From Tricholoma matsutake (lineage: Eukaryota; Basidiomycota; Agaricomycetes; Agaricales; Tricholomataceae): a DNA stretch of 64,000 bases. Of the stretch, positions 44,250 to 56,220 are shown piece by piece; within the stretch, counting starts at the first letter, position 1, and each line of letters opens with the position of its first letter. The DNA is taken from contig AP026538.1 in the NCBI GenBank assembly GCA_026075535.2, positions 1,240,001 through 1,304,000 on the forward strand, read 5' to 3'. Under the pieces are notes generated by a model, which worked only from the letters and a program-made list of their open reading frames with translations, ran no database searches and was not told where the DNA came from. A program made the position numbers and the translations under genes.

Positions 44250-47200
44250 ATGACTACCCAAACCGTGATGCCAGCTTGTGGGCACTCGACCACTCCGAAA
44301 TTTGACCCGACTCAGCCTCGAGAGCTTCGATGATACTTTGAAGAGCTTGAACTATTATTCCCAACCTGCGGTGTTACTGAATCAAATCTCATGAAGAAAC
44401 ACGCTTGTCGCTACCTCGACATCAACTCATCAGAACTCTGGGAATTGCTTCCAGAGTATCAACCCAGCACATCATTCAACAAATTTAGAACAGCAGTACA
44501 CAAACTCTATCCTGGCTCGGAAGACGATCGCAAGTGGAGCATATTGGACATGGACAAATTAGTGGGAGAACAGCTACACATTGGGATATTCGATGCGAGC
44601 AATCTAGGAATGTATTATCGTGCGTTCTACAACATTACTCACTTTTTGTGAGCAAAGAATAGGATCTGGGAAGCTGAGCAAAGCAGAGCTTATGTTCAAG
44701 GATTCCAACCCGCCTTATGGACTCGAATTGCTTGACGACTCGAACTCAAATTCCCCGACCATTATCCCAACGATCCGTATCCACTCAACAACGTTCACAA
44801 CGTGGCAAAATTCATTCTAGCAGGCTCCAACACATCGAACTCAGTAATCCACCAATCAACCTCTTCATCGCACTCAACATCGAACATCGGAAATACGGGC
44901 ACCTCATCACCTGGAACTATTACAATCAAAACCAAAGATCTAAACATGATGTTCGAACAATTCGCTAGCACCATCACTATGCATATTGCAGGTACTAAAA
45001 ATCCTTGCACTAATTCGGCAGACAGACAGGCACATATCGATGCACTCCTTTGCATATTTTGTGGTTTATCCAGAAATTTTATCCCTGACTGTATGGTTTG
45101 TCAGTCATACCTGAATGAAGGGAAGTGTAAGCGAAACGCGGAAGGAAAGATCGTACTTCCTAATAGACAATTCACCCCTTAAAGTATCCCTGGCAGGTTT
45201 ATCAAGGAACGCATCGATGAATGGTGGAAACGCAACCCAGATGCAACCCCAGCAGCAACACTTTTATTCAGCATTGCACCATCGGCACCTTCAACTTCGA
45301 CTAGTTCAACCTCGGCTGTGATCACTTCGATAACAGAGTCCGACGCCGTTTCTATATCAGGAGTGGAGATGAAAGGCATTTATCATAACTCGACGTTGAC
45401 AGCTGACTCTGAAGATAGCCTAGCAGCTCTCGAGCGCAAAATATTCACGCTTCAAAATGGTCGACCATTTTCGCGTCCAAACAAAGAGGTTCGAAATTCG
45501 GTTCCAGCCACGACAACTCCCATCCCTGCATCGTCAACGTCTACTGGTACAGTCCCACCACCCTCAACATCTTCATCGACAATGGTCAACCCTTCGACTT
45601 CAACTACCCCTCCAACATTGACATCAACCACTTCGCCATTGACCACCATACCCCCAATGCAAACCTCGGTACACCCATACGCGTTGGTCAGGGAGAACAC
45701 CTATTTGCCACCACACAAAAGGAACTTTGCTGGCGCATCAAAGGGTAAGGAAAAAGACGGACCATCGTATGCGGCACAGGCACCGGTACAGAACGAGAAA
45801 ATTGCACACAATATATTTGCGCGCTCGATGAAGATGCCAATCATCATGCTGACATCCAAAGAACTACTCTCGCTTTCACCAGAGGTTCAAACAAAATGGA
45901 GAGAACATGTCACACCAAAACGAGTCCCACAATCTGGAAACAATGCAACGAACATGTTTAGTCCCGATGCAATCATTGTGCCTGACCCGTACGAGACTTA
46001 TATTAGGAGTCTCCAACCCAGTAAAATCCCTCAGCCTTTCATCGTCGCTAGAGAAACTTCATCGATTAGATCAGTTATTATGGATGTCCATGGTAACAAC
46101 CAGGTAGAAAGTGTCGTCGATCCCGGTTCCTCGATCATATCGATGGCTGAAGATGTTTGCCATGAACTCAGTCTAGCATATGACTCCTTGATTAGGCTTC
46201 CGATGCAGTCTGCTAACGGGACTGTGGACAAAACACTCAGTTTAGCATGCAACGTACCCTGCGACCTCAGTGGAATCACCCTATACATGCAGATACATAT
46301 TATTCGGGACCCAGCATACAATATTCTACTCGGATGACCTTTCGACGTCTTGACGGAAAGCATCATTAGGAACTATCGGAACAAAGCGCAAACCATCACG
46401 ATATGCAATCCTAACTCAACTCGGACTGCTACAATTCCCTCAATACCTCAATCGCACCGTCGTCGAAAAGTAGTTCGAGAGGATTTTCAGCGTTAGAGAA
46501 TGAAATTTCAGAACAGTGCGCTTTCATCATCTCGTTCGACTCTTCTAACTCCTCTATATTTATCGAGCGCACTGCAAATATCCCCAAAATCGACTCCTCT
46601 GAAGAATTATCTGCGACGCTTTCCGACTTATATTTATCTGCATGCGACGAGTTCCACGTTCCTTGAAACGCCCCAATGGTGTTTATACCTATGTGACCTT
46701 CTTCATCATCAGTTTTCCCTTCCTCAGTTATTTCCAACAATCCACAGTCTAGTTATTTATCGACGAAGAAAAAGTATAAACCAGTTGCACAGAAGGTCCG
46801 CCCAATCGTGGCCGGACTACCCGATCATTTTAGAATTATTTGACACATCAAGGGCGATCCCCTCCAAGACATGCCTCCACTAAATCCCCATCCTCCGATA
46901 TTCAAACCAACTCCTCGATATAACCTTGAATGCAAAAACATCATCGATTGAAATCATCCAGGAGATTTCTTATGGCCTCAAGAATGAGACCTCATGCATG
47001 ACTTCATTCAAAACCAGCAAGCAGGGTTCGCATGGACCGAAAATGAACGAGGAAGGTTTCGACCTGATTTCTTCCCCCCTATCGAGTTCCCAGTCATCCC
47101 GCATACCCCTTGGGTCGAATGCAATATCCCCATACCGCCTGGTTTGTATGAACAAATTTGTGAGATGCTGAAAAAGAAGATTGAAGCAGGAGTCTACAAG

Positions 47201-49275
47201 TCATCGAACTTGTCATACCGATCACGATGGTTTTGCGTTGTGAAGAAAGACGCAAAATTGCTCCGAATTGTCCACAGCCTTGAGCCACTAAACCAAGTTA
47301 CAATTCAGCACTCAGGCATCCCAATCCCCAAGCATTTAGCCAAACAGTTTGGAGGACGCGCTTGTGGTGGAATGTTGCATTTATATGTTGCATTTGACGA
47401 AAGGCTCGTATCTGAATCCTCTCGAGATCTAACGACTTTCCAGACACCATTCGGCGCACTTCGAATCGTCACCCTACCGATGGGTTGGACGAACTCAGTT
47501 CCGATCCTACATGACGACATAACTTTCATCCTACAACCCGAGGTCCCTCACATCACGATCCCTTATATCGATGACACACCAGTGAAGGGTCCGAAATCGG
47601 AATATCGAATGATCGGTGGGTCTTATGAAACGATCATTGACAACTCAGGCATTTGACGATTCGTGTGGGAACACTTCGAGAACCTGAATCGCATCATCCA
47701 GTGCATGAAGTATTGTGGTGGGACATTCTCTGGACCGAAATTATTTGCTTGTGTCCCCGAGATAATTGTTTTAGGTCATCGATGCAATATTCAAGGCCGA
47801 ATGGCTGACCCAATGCATATCGATAAGATCCAGAAATGGGGTCCGTGTTGTACGCTCACAGAAGTTAAGGCATTCTTAGGAACAATTGGAGTTTGTCAAA
47901 TTTTCATCCAGAGTTTCGCACATCGAGCAGCTCTGCTAATCAATCTTACTTGAAAAGATGTGCCCTTCGAATTTGGCCCATCTCAGGTAGCAGCGCAAGA
48001 AGATCTCAAGCATGCACTCCTAAACTCGCCAGCGATTCGATCCATCGACTATACCTTGAACGCCCCAGTAATCCTCGCAGTCAACACATTGAGCATCACT
48101 ATCGGCTATTTTCTAATGCAATGTGACCGCAATAACCCTCGAAAGCGATATTACAGTCGATTCGGCTCGATCATGCTCAACGACTGTGAATTGCGGTTTT
48201 CGCAACCGAAACTCAAGCTTTAGGGTCTATATTGAGCCCTTGGGGCACTTTGTTTATACTTGATAGGGGTATGAAACCTTATCATCAAGGTCGATGCTAT
48301 CGACACAATGCACATGCTGCCTTCCGGTGGATATCGCTATATAGTACAAGGTCGATGTTCGATATCGTACTGGCCGGAGTTCAGGATGCTTCGCAAGGAA
48401 ACAGCGAAGACCATCGGTGATTGGATCTTTGAAGAAATCATTTGTTGTTGGGGCTTGCTTTATGAGATTGTTACTGACAACGGCGCAGCATTCCTTTCTG
48501 CTCTTGAGTATTTGTCGAAGCAATATCATATCAATCATATTCGGATAAGTGGGTACAATTCTTGTGCCAATGGCCTCGTCAAACGAGCCCACTTCGATGT
48601 ACGACAATTGCTCTACAAGGCCGTCGATGGTGATCAAACTCGATGGTCGGTTGCGACTACTCGGTCTTTTGGGCAGAATGGGTAACAGTTCAAAAACGAA
48701 TGGGCTGTTCGCCCTATTTTGCAATCACAGGTTCTCATCCACTCATCCCTCTCGACATTTCAGAAGCAACATATCTACAACCACCACCCGATTTGATACT
48801 CTCCTCCACCAATCTCATTGCCCAACGTGCTATCGCACTCCAGAAACGCTCGACCGATCTTGAGGTACTCTACTCTAGAGTCTACACCGCTCGACGAGAA
48901 GCTGCGAAATGCTTCAAAGAAGTTCACAAGTGAATGATTCGAGACTACCATTTCGAAAAAGGTGACCTCATACTCATGCGAAACACACAGATCAAAAAGG
49001 CTCTTAATCGAAAAATGCGAGCTCAATATCTCGGCCCACTCATAGTCATTGCAAGAAACTACAGTGGCGCTTATATTCTTTGCGAGCTCGACGGATCAGT
49101 TCTTCATCGACCAGTAGCAGCTTTCTGAATTCTACCCTATCTAGCACGGAAATTGATTCCCCTTCCTCCAAACTTCTTTGATATCGACAATCGTCGGCTC
49201 GAACAACTTCGAACGACATTGGACGTTGATGGAGACATCGACGAGGGCATTCCTGACCTTGACGAAGATGAATAA
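44250..49275 (+). pseudogene. Gyp1-B gag-pro-pol
   Basis: Gag starts at ATG 44250; the capsid-like region has LMKKHACRYLDI and ELWELLPEY. A zinc-knuckle-like CIFCGLSRNF-x-x-DCMVC lies near 45050. Protease lies in the open frame 45318-46337 (VVDPGSSIISM). RT is open at 46994-47656 with YIDD at 47563-47574. Then come VLGHRCNIQG and the start of RNase H. Near 48298 the sequence jumps from the RNase H region straight to the integrase core (EIVTDNGAAFLSAL), so the RNase H end and integrase zinc domain are gone. The tail (FFDIDNRRLEQLR, acidic end) stops at 49273-49275. Stops include TGA at 44331 where Gyp1-A still has CGA. Three stops are shared with Gyp1-A. Confidence 0.92.
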
Positions 49276-49598
49276 ACCATTTTTCTTTTCTTTTTCTACT
49301 TGCAATATTGAAACAAACTCTCGATTTTATAACAGTGTACTATTACAAGTCGCGATATCGTTTGAAACGTGTTCGCACAAGCTCGAGGGGGTTTTTCGGC
49401 TATGAAGGAGTTCTGAGCCTTTCCCCTATGTCTCGTTTTGATGAATCATCTGTCTTACTTTCTTTTTCTCTCTTTCCTATGTTTCTTTGCATATATCTTA
49501 CATTTCCTGGCTTCAATCGCATGCGATATTTCTCATTTCAAATTTATCTCATTCAGATACAAGAAAAATGATAACATTAAAACAATAAAACAAAAATT

Positions 49599-50977
49599 TT
49601 ACTGGGACTCCTCCCATTTCCTTTCTAACACCTCGATCTCTTCCATCAAGACTTCCACTTCCAATTTCTTCCGCACCAGCACTTCTGCGAGATATCGACG
49701 ACGGAGTCTTGATGCATCATCTCGTCCTCCACCGCCATCGATGCCCCCTTGACCATACCCGTGACCTCGGGTTCGACTTCACGTGCTTTGCCTTTCCCAT
49801 TCCCCTTCCCCTTCTCCTTCTCAGCCATCTTTGGCTTCAGCTTCATCGTTCGTTTCGGGCGCTTGTCGACTTTCGAGGGCCTGGCCTCCGCATTTTGGAT
49901 GGGCTGGATAGCCCAGATGTGTATCGCTAAGTGATCCTACATATTTAGCGATCATAATTATTAACAAACAATTTCACTTACTACATCTCGGAGTCGACAC
50001 CTCCATCAACTCCACAGTACCCTTTGTAGCTTGCTTGGAGCTCGCCGTTTTCCTCGACTCACCCCATCGGAGTCCTCTCCTCGACACTCCCTCCCAGTAG
50101 CACCCCTGTAGCCCTTGAGTGCATTGCTTGCACTTTGGGGTGCCCTCCTCGACAATACACTCCTGAGTCGTCTTCAGTCTGGTGCAACGATCACACTAGA
50201 GCAATATCAAAAGCATAATTAGTCTTAACAATATCGACAAAAGAACGACAACTTACCGGCCCATGGAAGAGGATCAGATCACCCTCCTCCAATCGCACCT
50301 GCTTTGCGACCACAGGTTCCTCATCGAGTTCATCTTCCCCCTCCTTGTCCTCCTTGTCCATCTCGTCAGCCTTCCTCTTTTCAATGATTTGCTCGACGAC
50401 CTACCAGTCATTGACCAGAGTTTCTTCATCCGCAGCTTCGTCCCGATTGATCGAGAGGTGCAGAAGCTCGAGCGCAGCCATACAATCGTGGAATTCATCC
50501 TTCGAGACAGTTTTGGCCTGGACTTCGGCCAAGAAAACTCGATGCCCCTCGACCAGTGCGTCTTGTCATTCCTCTATCCTCTTTGCCTTTGCCTCGATGG
50601 CCACCTGCCGAGCCTCCCTCTCCTCCTCTCTCTTCCTCTCTTCCTCGATTGTCCTCAAATACTCCTTAAATAGATACTTCCCCCCCCCAAGACAGCCAGC
50701 CCTCATGAGCGAATGGCGCGAACAGCCCAATGGCCTCATCCAATGTCACCTGCACACATTCGTCGTGTGCCTTGTTGAACGACCTGATCAGGTCATCGTA
50801 TTCAGCCTATCAAATGAGATTAGACAGCAGATAAACAAAGAAAATGAAACGACATACCATTTTCTCACAAAAAGTGCGACCCCATACCTCGAAGTCGAGG
50901 TCTTCAGCTTTGCCAGTCTCGGGCATCGATTTTGTGTGATCGAAGATGGGAAGAGCAAGTTCGGCGAGGATGGACAT
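49599..50977 (-). pseudogene. Gyp1-B antisense spliced gene (Zn2Cys6-like cluster)
   Basis: Four exons read on the minus strand: 50858-50977 (MSILAELALPIFDHTKSM), 50257-50806, 49982-50195 and 49599-49926. The introns are 51, 61 and 55 nt with gtatgt, gtaagt and gtaagt donors and ag acceptors. Exon 2 is charged and helical (KREEEREARQVAIEAKAKR, FLAEVQAKTVSKDEF) with an acidic stretch before VRLEEGDLILFHGP. Exon 3 opens with CDRCTRLK and holds six cysteines spaced x2, x8, x8, x2, x6. Exon 4 is basic, then ends in the same helix as Gyp1-A. Exon 3 is 214 nt in both copies. Two stops and at least two frame changes break this copy. It converges on pol, ending 324 bp from the pol stop. Function unknown; DNA binding is inferred from the cluster. 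Confidence 0.75.
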
Positions 50978-51115
50978 GTTTGTCGAGGAGGTGGATGAAA
51001 GAGATCAAATGGAAAGAGAAAGGTTCAAACCACAATGTGTCTTAAATCAACGATCAACAATGTCACATGACCTGGTTACTTCAGCTCGACTGACCGGGAC
51101 GGTCAGAATTTCAGT

Positions 51116-51126
51116 AAAGGGGAGGA
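51116..51126 (+). promoter_or_regulatory. Gyp1-B polypurine tract
   Basis: aaaggggagga lies immediately before the TGATAGG start of the 3' LTR, the standard plus-strand primer position. Confidence 0.85.
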
Positions 51127-52312
51127 TGATAGGTCGTCTTCTCAGCTCAAGGACCGATTCAACACTTTAGCATCATTCTAATCACATCGGCTAACTCCTA
51201 CGATGTCCCAGATGCAGCGCGACACACTCTATCGATCGTGATATCATATCGACTGCATCGAAACATCACCAGCAACATCGATAGTATCAAAAGACCACAT
51301 TGCACAACCTTAGGACTACCCCGAAAGTCCCTGAGATTCCCCTACACGACCACCAAACATCCCCGACCAACTTTGAACAAGCCACAACCGTGATCGACAT
51401 TTGTCGACCATTGTCGAGTGTCATCAATCGATATTGAGAAACTACGAGCAACATCGGGCGCCACCTTTGTTATCTAAGTGGTGGAAGACCATGCACTAGG
51501 ACGTATTCCAACTCGTGTTCAAACCTGCTGATCATAGGTCAGCTTCATTCCAAGTCCCTATCATGCACAGAACCTGCTGGACGCATTATTGCGAGACTTA
51601 GCGCAGTTTATACACAAAGGACAGTCTCTTTTAGTTCTTTCCCTTTATTACTCTTTCATCATATGATATATATATCTCTCTTGTTCGGATTCCAGTCTCC
51701 TTTATGGCCTTGTGCCTTGACTCATATCTTTTGCCTCATGTTCTACACATGTTTCTCATTCCATTTTAGGAAGTTTCTTTAAAACATATAAAACTCTGTA
51801 GTATCTACTTGAAAAGAACAAGAATTCATCTTCACATATCGTCTCGTATACAGTTCTAAGCATCCAATCAGCTTTCTAAAAACAATCTAAGTCTCTGTGG
51901 GTTTTCTTGATCAATGAGAAACCTCTGCAATTGTCGCATCCTCGATCCTCCCTTGATCCTCTCATCGTAGTTCTAGCAACCCTTCCAACACTTCATAGCA
52001 ATTTGCCACACCCTTCATATACCATCGACCTATCAAAAGGTCCCCATAATTCACAAATCGACCATCGACAATAAAACTCGTTCGCCATCAATCTCATCGA
52101 TTGCCCTCGATATCGATTGATACTCAATCGGACCACAACAAACGCCTTTGTCTCTCATAAAACTACCTTCACGACTAGTGTTAACTAGTAATCTTCTCAG
52201 AGGTTTGACCACGAACTTTCGGAACATCTCACAACCCTCCTCTGACTCGTCATAAACATCATCGATTGCCTCATTGGCAGTTCTGGTGGTTTTCCTGGGT
52301 TGAGCATCATCA
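51127..52312 (+). repeat. Gyp1-B 3' LTR
   Basis: This runs TGATAGG to ATCATCA, 1186 bp, the fuller of the element's two LTRs. Differences from the 5' LTR are mainly c/t and g/a changes plus the deletions in the 5' copy. Confidence 0.93.
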
Positions 52313-52758
52313 ACATGGAATGTGGGCTCAGGGGCGATATCTTGGGCAGCACACAAACAAAAAACCATCACAGCCTCCTCTTGCAAAGCAGAGTACATGG
52401 CCGCATTCAAAAGCACACAAGAATGCATATAGCTTTATGCACTCCTCAAAGCCATCGGACACAACATCATGCAAACACCTACCACCATGCTATGCAACAA
52501 TAATGCAGCAATTAATTTATCAGAGGATCCCTTACTCCATACATGCATCAAACACATCGACATCAAATACCATTTTCTCCATGAACATGTCCAATCCAAA
52601 GAAATTGCAATACGATACATTCACACCAAGAACAACATTGCAGATATATTTACTAAATCACTGCCGGCACCACTATTCAGTCACCTTTGCTCCTTGCTCG
52701 GTCTCCAATTATGTCCCAGGTTTCCATGTGAGGAGGAGTTGTTTGTGGTGAGGAGGAG
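52313..52758 (+). pseudogene. Ty1/copia pol, RNase H 3' part
   Basis: The frame continues the fragment ending at 42906: WNVGSGAISWAAHKQKTITASSCKAEYMAA, then LCNNNAAINLSEDPLLH, KHIDIKYHFLHEHV and KNNIADIFTKSLP, all standard copia RNase H motifs. A TAG (52428-52430) replaces the usual Trp codon of E-x-x-WL. A purine-rich tract (gtgaggaggag) precedes the LTR. Confidence 0.92.
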
Positions 52759-53048
52759 TGTTAGGATTGATGGGCACCACAAACACCCTTTGTGTGTGTT
52801 GATCATTCTGACCCTTTATCATAGAATTATGTATATATTCCCTCTTACCTATATGTACACCATCAGTCACTTATACACAGTGCTGAGGGTGAGCCACTTT
52901 ATTTATTCTTTATGCACAAACTATTACTGATCATACAGTAGTCTAATCTGTGTTATCTTAGGTATGATCTTATAAATAAAGTCACTTATACATAGTGCTG
53001 AGGTCTAATCTGTGTTATCTTAGTCAATCTATGGTATTGATTCTAACA
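52759..53048 (+). repeat. Copia 3' LTR
   Basis: This runs TGTTAGGATTG to GATTCTAACA, 290 bp, with TGTTAG/CTAACA inverted ends and a purine tract just upstream. It contains an internal direct repeat (gtcacttatacacagtgctgag and gtctaatctgtgttatctta each occur twice). The bases following are ttgtg, a possible target duplication whose left partner is lost. Confidence 0.82.
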
Positions 53049-53470
53049 TTGTGCAGTTTGTAGAGGTTGGGAGTATGTGTGGTGATGTGTTGATGCATTT
53101 GGAAATGTTCCCAGAGCTTAGAGCGCAAGGTGGACCTATCAATGGCACAACAATCAGAGTGAGATAGGGTGAGCAGAGCTCAGTGCTGAAAGGCAGGTGT
53201 ACCCCTCGAGAAAGCTCAGAGGCCTTCAAAAACTCTCCTTACCCTTGGAACCCATGTTTACACCGACCTCTGCTGCATGGATCAAGATGGACCAAGGTAG
53301 CACAATCAGAGGTCCTGATGGACCCCAAAAAATGGATAAATGAAGGAACAGAGAGGCTATAGAATGATGGATGAATGATGGGTGCTGGTGAAGGGGTGAG
53401 GATGGGATGGTGGAGGTGTGGAGTAATGAGAGAAGCAATGTTAAGGATAAGAATGTCGCAAACATGCAGC
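53049..53470. other. Spacer between copia and the YR element
   Basis: I see no gene. It may contain the terminal repeat of the tyrosine-recombinase element, but I could not match it to the other side. Confidence 0.4.
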
Positions 53471-53479
53471 AGCAAGTTC

Positions 53480-54341
53480 CTGTTCTGCACAGATAGTAGG
53501 GTTCTCCCAAATGTATATCTTCCATGCAGCTGATGACCATCATCCGATTGCTTGAATGATGGATTCAGACAAACCTAATGCAGCTAGAAAAGTTGCACCT
53601 CCTGCATGGGGTGAATGTCCACCAAAGTCATGGCTGAGGATGGCAAAGAATTTTCTATTGAACCAAGATCAAGTGGGGTGAGTGCCATCTTGACAAAGCC
53701 ACAATGCTGCTCACGATCCATGCAAGCTATCGCATTTATTTGTGTACCTGCAGAGAAAGCCCACAGGATCCGCAATTGATTGTGTTGTGAATAAAATGTC
53801 AGTACCGCAGTACAGGGGGTCAGATTTGTGGTAAGGGAGATGATACTGTGCACGCCCTTTTTTGAAGCAGAGAGCTGCTCGCTTGACAATTTTCTGCCAA
53901 CCAAACAACGACTTATCATTTTTCTGCACAGGTTCACCCATGCGATGGCATGCATAGAATGCACAGTACAAAATAGTTGCAAATAGTAGGTCATCATAAG
54001 AGCTGGAGCAATCTGCTACTTGCAGGAAGGTCTGCTACTTGCAGGAAGGTCTGCAAGTGTGTGGTGCACAATGGAAGTTTATGTTTCACAGGGTCTGCGT
54101 GCAGCTTCTTTGATCCATGTATTGTTGTGGTGACAAGGGGGTGCAGCCAATTATCATCAAACTGCAGATAAATGTCATGGAGGAAATGGCGAGCTCCAGT
54201 AAGGTATTTTGGTGCAGATGCAATAAATTGAGAGGTGTAAGTGATGTAGCATGACAAGGTTTGGGGTGTCGGGTCCAGGGACAATCTGTGAGATGTACAA
54301 AAGTTGATGTAATCCCTAGCCCCCATGGCATACCCTTTCAC
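53480..54341 (-). pseudogene. YR element tyrosine recombinase
   Basis: The N-terminal part reads YAMGARDYINFCTSHRLSLDP and FIASAPKYLTGARHFLHDIY. After a 19-bp tandem duplication (54012-54049) that shifts the frame, FYACHRMGEPV, KKGRAQYHLPYHKSD and TQSIADPVGFL follow, the first with the box I Arg. The C-terminal motif is HSPHAGGATFLAALGLSE, where family members have H-x-x-R; here the Arg is His (a G to A change), and a TGA replaces the Arg of GRW. The nucleophile-type tyrosine is in AWKIYIW (near 53515). The enzyme would circularise and integrate the cDNA; this copy cannot. Confidence 0.85.
54012..54049 (-). repeat. 19-bp frameshifting tandem duplication in the recombinase
   Basis: tctgctacttgcaggaagg occurs twice head to tail (54012-54030, 54031-54049). 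Dropping one unit joins TFLQVAD to the FYACHRMGE frame, so the duplication alone accounts for the frame break. Confidence 0.93.
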
Positions 54342-54379
54342 AGTAGAGTGCTCAATAGTGCTCGCTTGAAGATGACGTA

Positions 54380-55102
54380 CTCAGTCATCCAGGTCCACCA
54401 GATCCATGGGAGGATGAGTCACCTGCATGCTGGCAGCTCGGCCTCCCAGAGTGCTCAAAAGCACTTCCTCCATTGTGCTGGCAACAGCTCCCATGGGGGG
54501 GTGAAGAAATGGACACATTCAGTGGGGAACTTTCAATGATACTCATCGAGGAGAAGATGAGATAACATATCTGCCCAGATGTTTTTCTTCCCTTCAATAT
54601 GCCTTGCATGTAAGTCAATGCCAGAGTTCAAAACCACCTCTGCTAACCCAAGGAGAGGAGCATTATGCATTGACTGTGATGTATGAAGGGTATTCAGGAC
54701 ATGAACAGAGTCTAAACTGTCTGACCAGAGAAGTACTCAGCAAGGTGGATGAGTGAAGGATGCGATGTGATGAATTCCACATAGGATTGCCATCAATTCC
54801 AAGAAGAAGATGTCAACCTTCTCAGAGCCAGGGTGAATCTCGTACACAAACCCTTGGTTGGCGAAGACAAAGAACAAGGCAGATGTCAAAGCAGTGTCTG
54901 TCCACAAAACAATGTCAGCTTCATTGTCAGACCACAACCCAGAATCAGCAAACTGAATTCCTATGGAGCAAGGAATGATGGATTTCAACCAAGACAGATC
55001 AGAAATGATGACACCATTGAGGGGGATGCCAGAAAAGGCATGTGATTTACCGCTCATCTTACGGTACAACTCAGTTAAAGTGGGGCAACCCCAAGGGAGC
55101 AC
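54380..55102 (-). pseudogene. YR element RNase H
   Basis: Minus-strand frame 54737-55102 reads LTELYRKMSGKSHAF, ADIVLWTDTALTSALFFVF and VDIFFLELMAILCGIHH, with the RNase H D (WTD) and E (LEL). After a stop it continues in pieces (DSLDSVHVLN, HARHIEGKKNIWADML) to 54550. It lies directly after the RT. Confidence 0.8.
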
Positions 55103-55179
55103 ATTTAGTAGCCAGTTGAGATGACTTGCAAGGTGTTGCCAATCTCAGAGAGTAGGATTACAGCCAGGTGATGCAAGGA

Positions 55180-56220
55180 AGGTGTTGATCTTTAAAATTA
55201 AATTGCTCACAGATGAAGGAGGTAAGGAAATGCTCCCTTAATTTGCATCTACCCAGAATATAATAATCTTGAGTAGCTCACCATGATCTTGCTTCTTATC
55301 TTCAAAAGGGCATGAGATGTATTCCCACAAAATCAGTAGCTGAACCTGGCAAGGAGGCCATTGTCTACCCTGAAATTTGATCAGATGGTCTTCAAAGTCC
55401 CATCCAAAAAGGTTGTCCATATATACGTGGAGTCCAAGAATGTCGAATTTGTGCATGGCAAGCCAGCACAGTAACCCAGAGACTGCACACCAGATTCGAG
55501 GGGACACTCTGTTGCCAAACCCCATACATCGTACAATGTACAACTTACCCTCGATATTGATGACTTGATGCAATTGAAAGAGAGGATGTGCCAGTAAATT
55601 AAGGAATCTGTTGGAGATGTCCGATTTGAAAGTGATGATATGCCTTCCTGGATTTGCCTCGTGAGCATCATGGAGTGTCTGCACAAAGGATCACATGTCA
55701 TCATACTTGACCTTAGCTTCAGCCTGAGGTATGCCATCATTGATCCCAGAACTTGAGTGGTCAGTAATCACCCATGGTTTCTCATGTTGCCACATGACAA
55801 ACATGGGGGACACTAAGGAGAGATGTCTCTGGAAGAGGATCAGACCACCTTCCCTCTTTAACTTCCCTATCCTCCAAAGCTTGGATTTGCTCTTGATCCA
55901 CATCATTTGCAGGATAGTTTTTTGTCACCTCTTCAACCTCGATCTTCCAGTCACCATCATTTAATGGCCAAAAGCCTTCTCAGAATCCCTTCATGACAGA
56001 GCGGACAAATGGTTGGTTGGGGTGGTCAGAAAGGAGCAACTCCATCTTGTCAACATCGAAAGGAGTGTTGACTTTGATTGTGTCCCCAAGAGATTGAATG
56101 GAGGCTTGAGGCTGAGGGTCATCCAGAAGATGTTGAGGTAGAGAAGGGAGAGGCAGAGTGATCTCAGTATAACAGGCAGCAGGAGAAATAATATTTTGAA
56201 AGCGATCAGACCAAACAAAT
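55180..56220 (-). pseudogene. YR element reverse transcriptase
   Basis: The frame pieces show KREGGLILFQRHLSLVSPMFV and ITDHSSSGINDGIP, then IITFKSDISNRFLNLLAHPLFQ, CMGFGNRVSPRIWCAVSG and VYMDNLFGWDF. The catalytic box at 55412-55423 is YMDN where active RTs have YMDD, so the second Asp is lost (GAC to AAC). RTs of this type belong to the DIRS-like lineage that carries a tyrosine recombinase. Several frame changes confirm decay. Confidence 0.83.

Larger units (their letters stand above)
42907..52312 (+). mobile_element. Gyp1-B: Ty3/gypsy element with both LTRs
   Basis: The element has a 5' LTR (42907-43917), PBS, gag-pro-pol (44250-49275), antisense spliced gene (49599-50977), PPT and 3' LTR (51127-52312). 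It lies inside copia RNase H with a 4-bp duplication, acgt on the left (42903-42906) and acat on the right (52313-52316). Removing the element restores the copia frame (RGYT followed by WNVGSGAISW). About 750 bp of pol is deleted compared with Gyp1-A. Frame breaks make it defective. Confidence 0.95.

Noticed and set aside
50263..50998. Long plus-strand frames (136 and 217 codons)
   Set aside because: They are shadows of the acidic, low-complexity antisense gene on the minus strand and have no motif of their own.
55377..55568. Plus-strand frame within the YR element
   Set aside because: Opposite strand of the RT, which carries the recognisable catalytic box.
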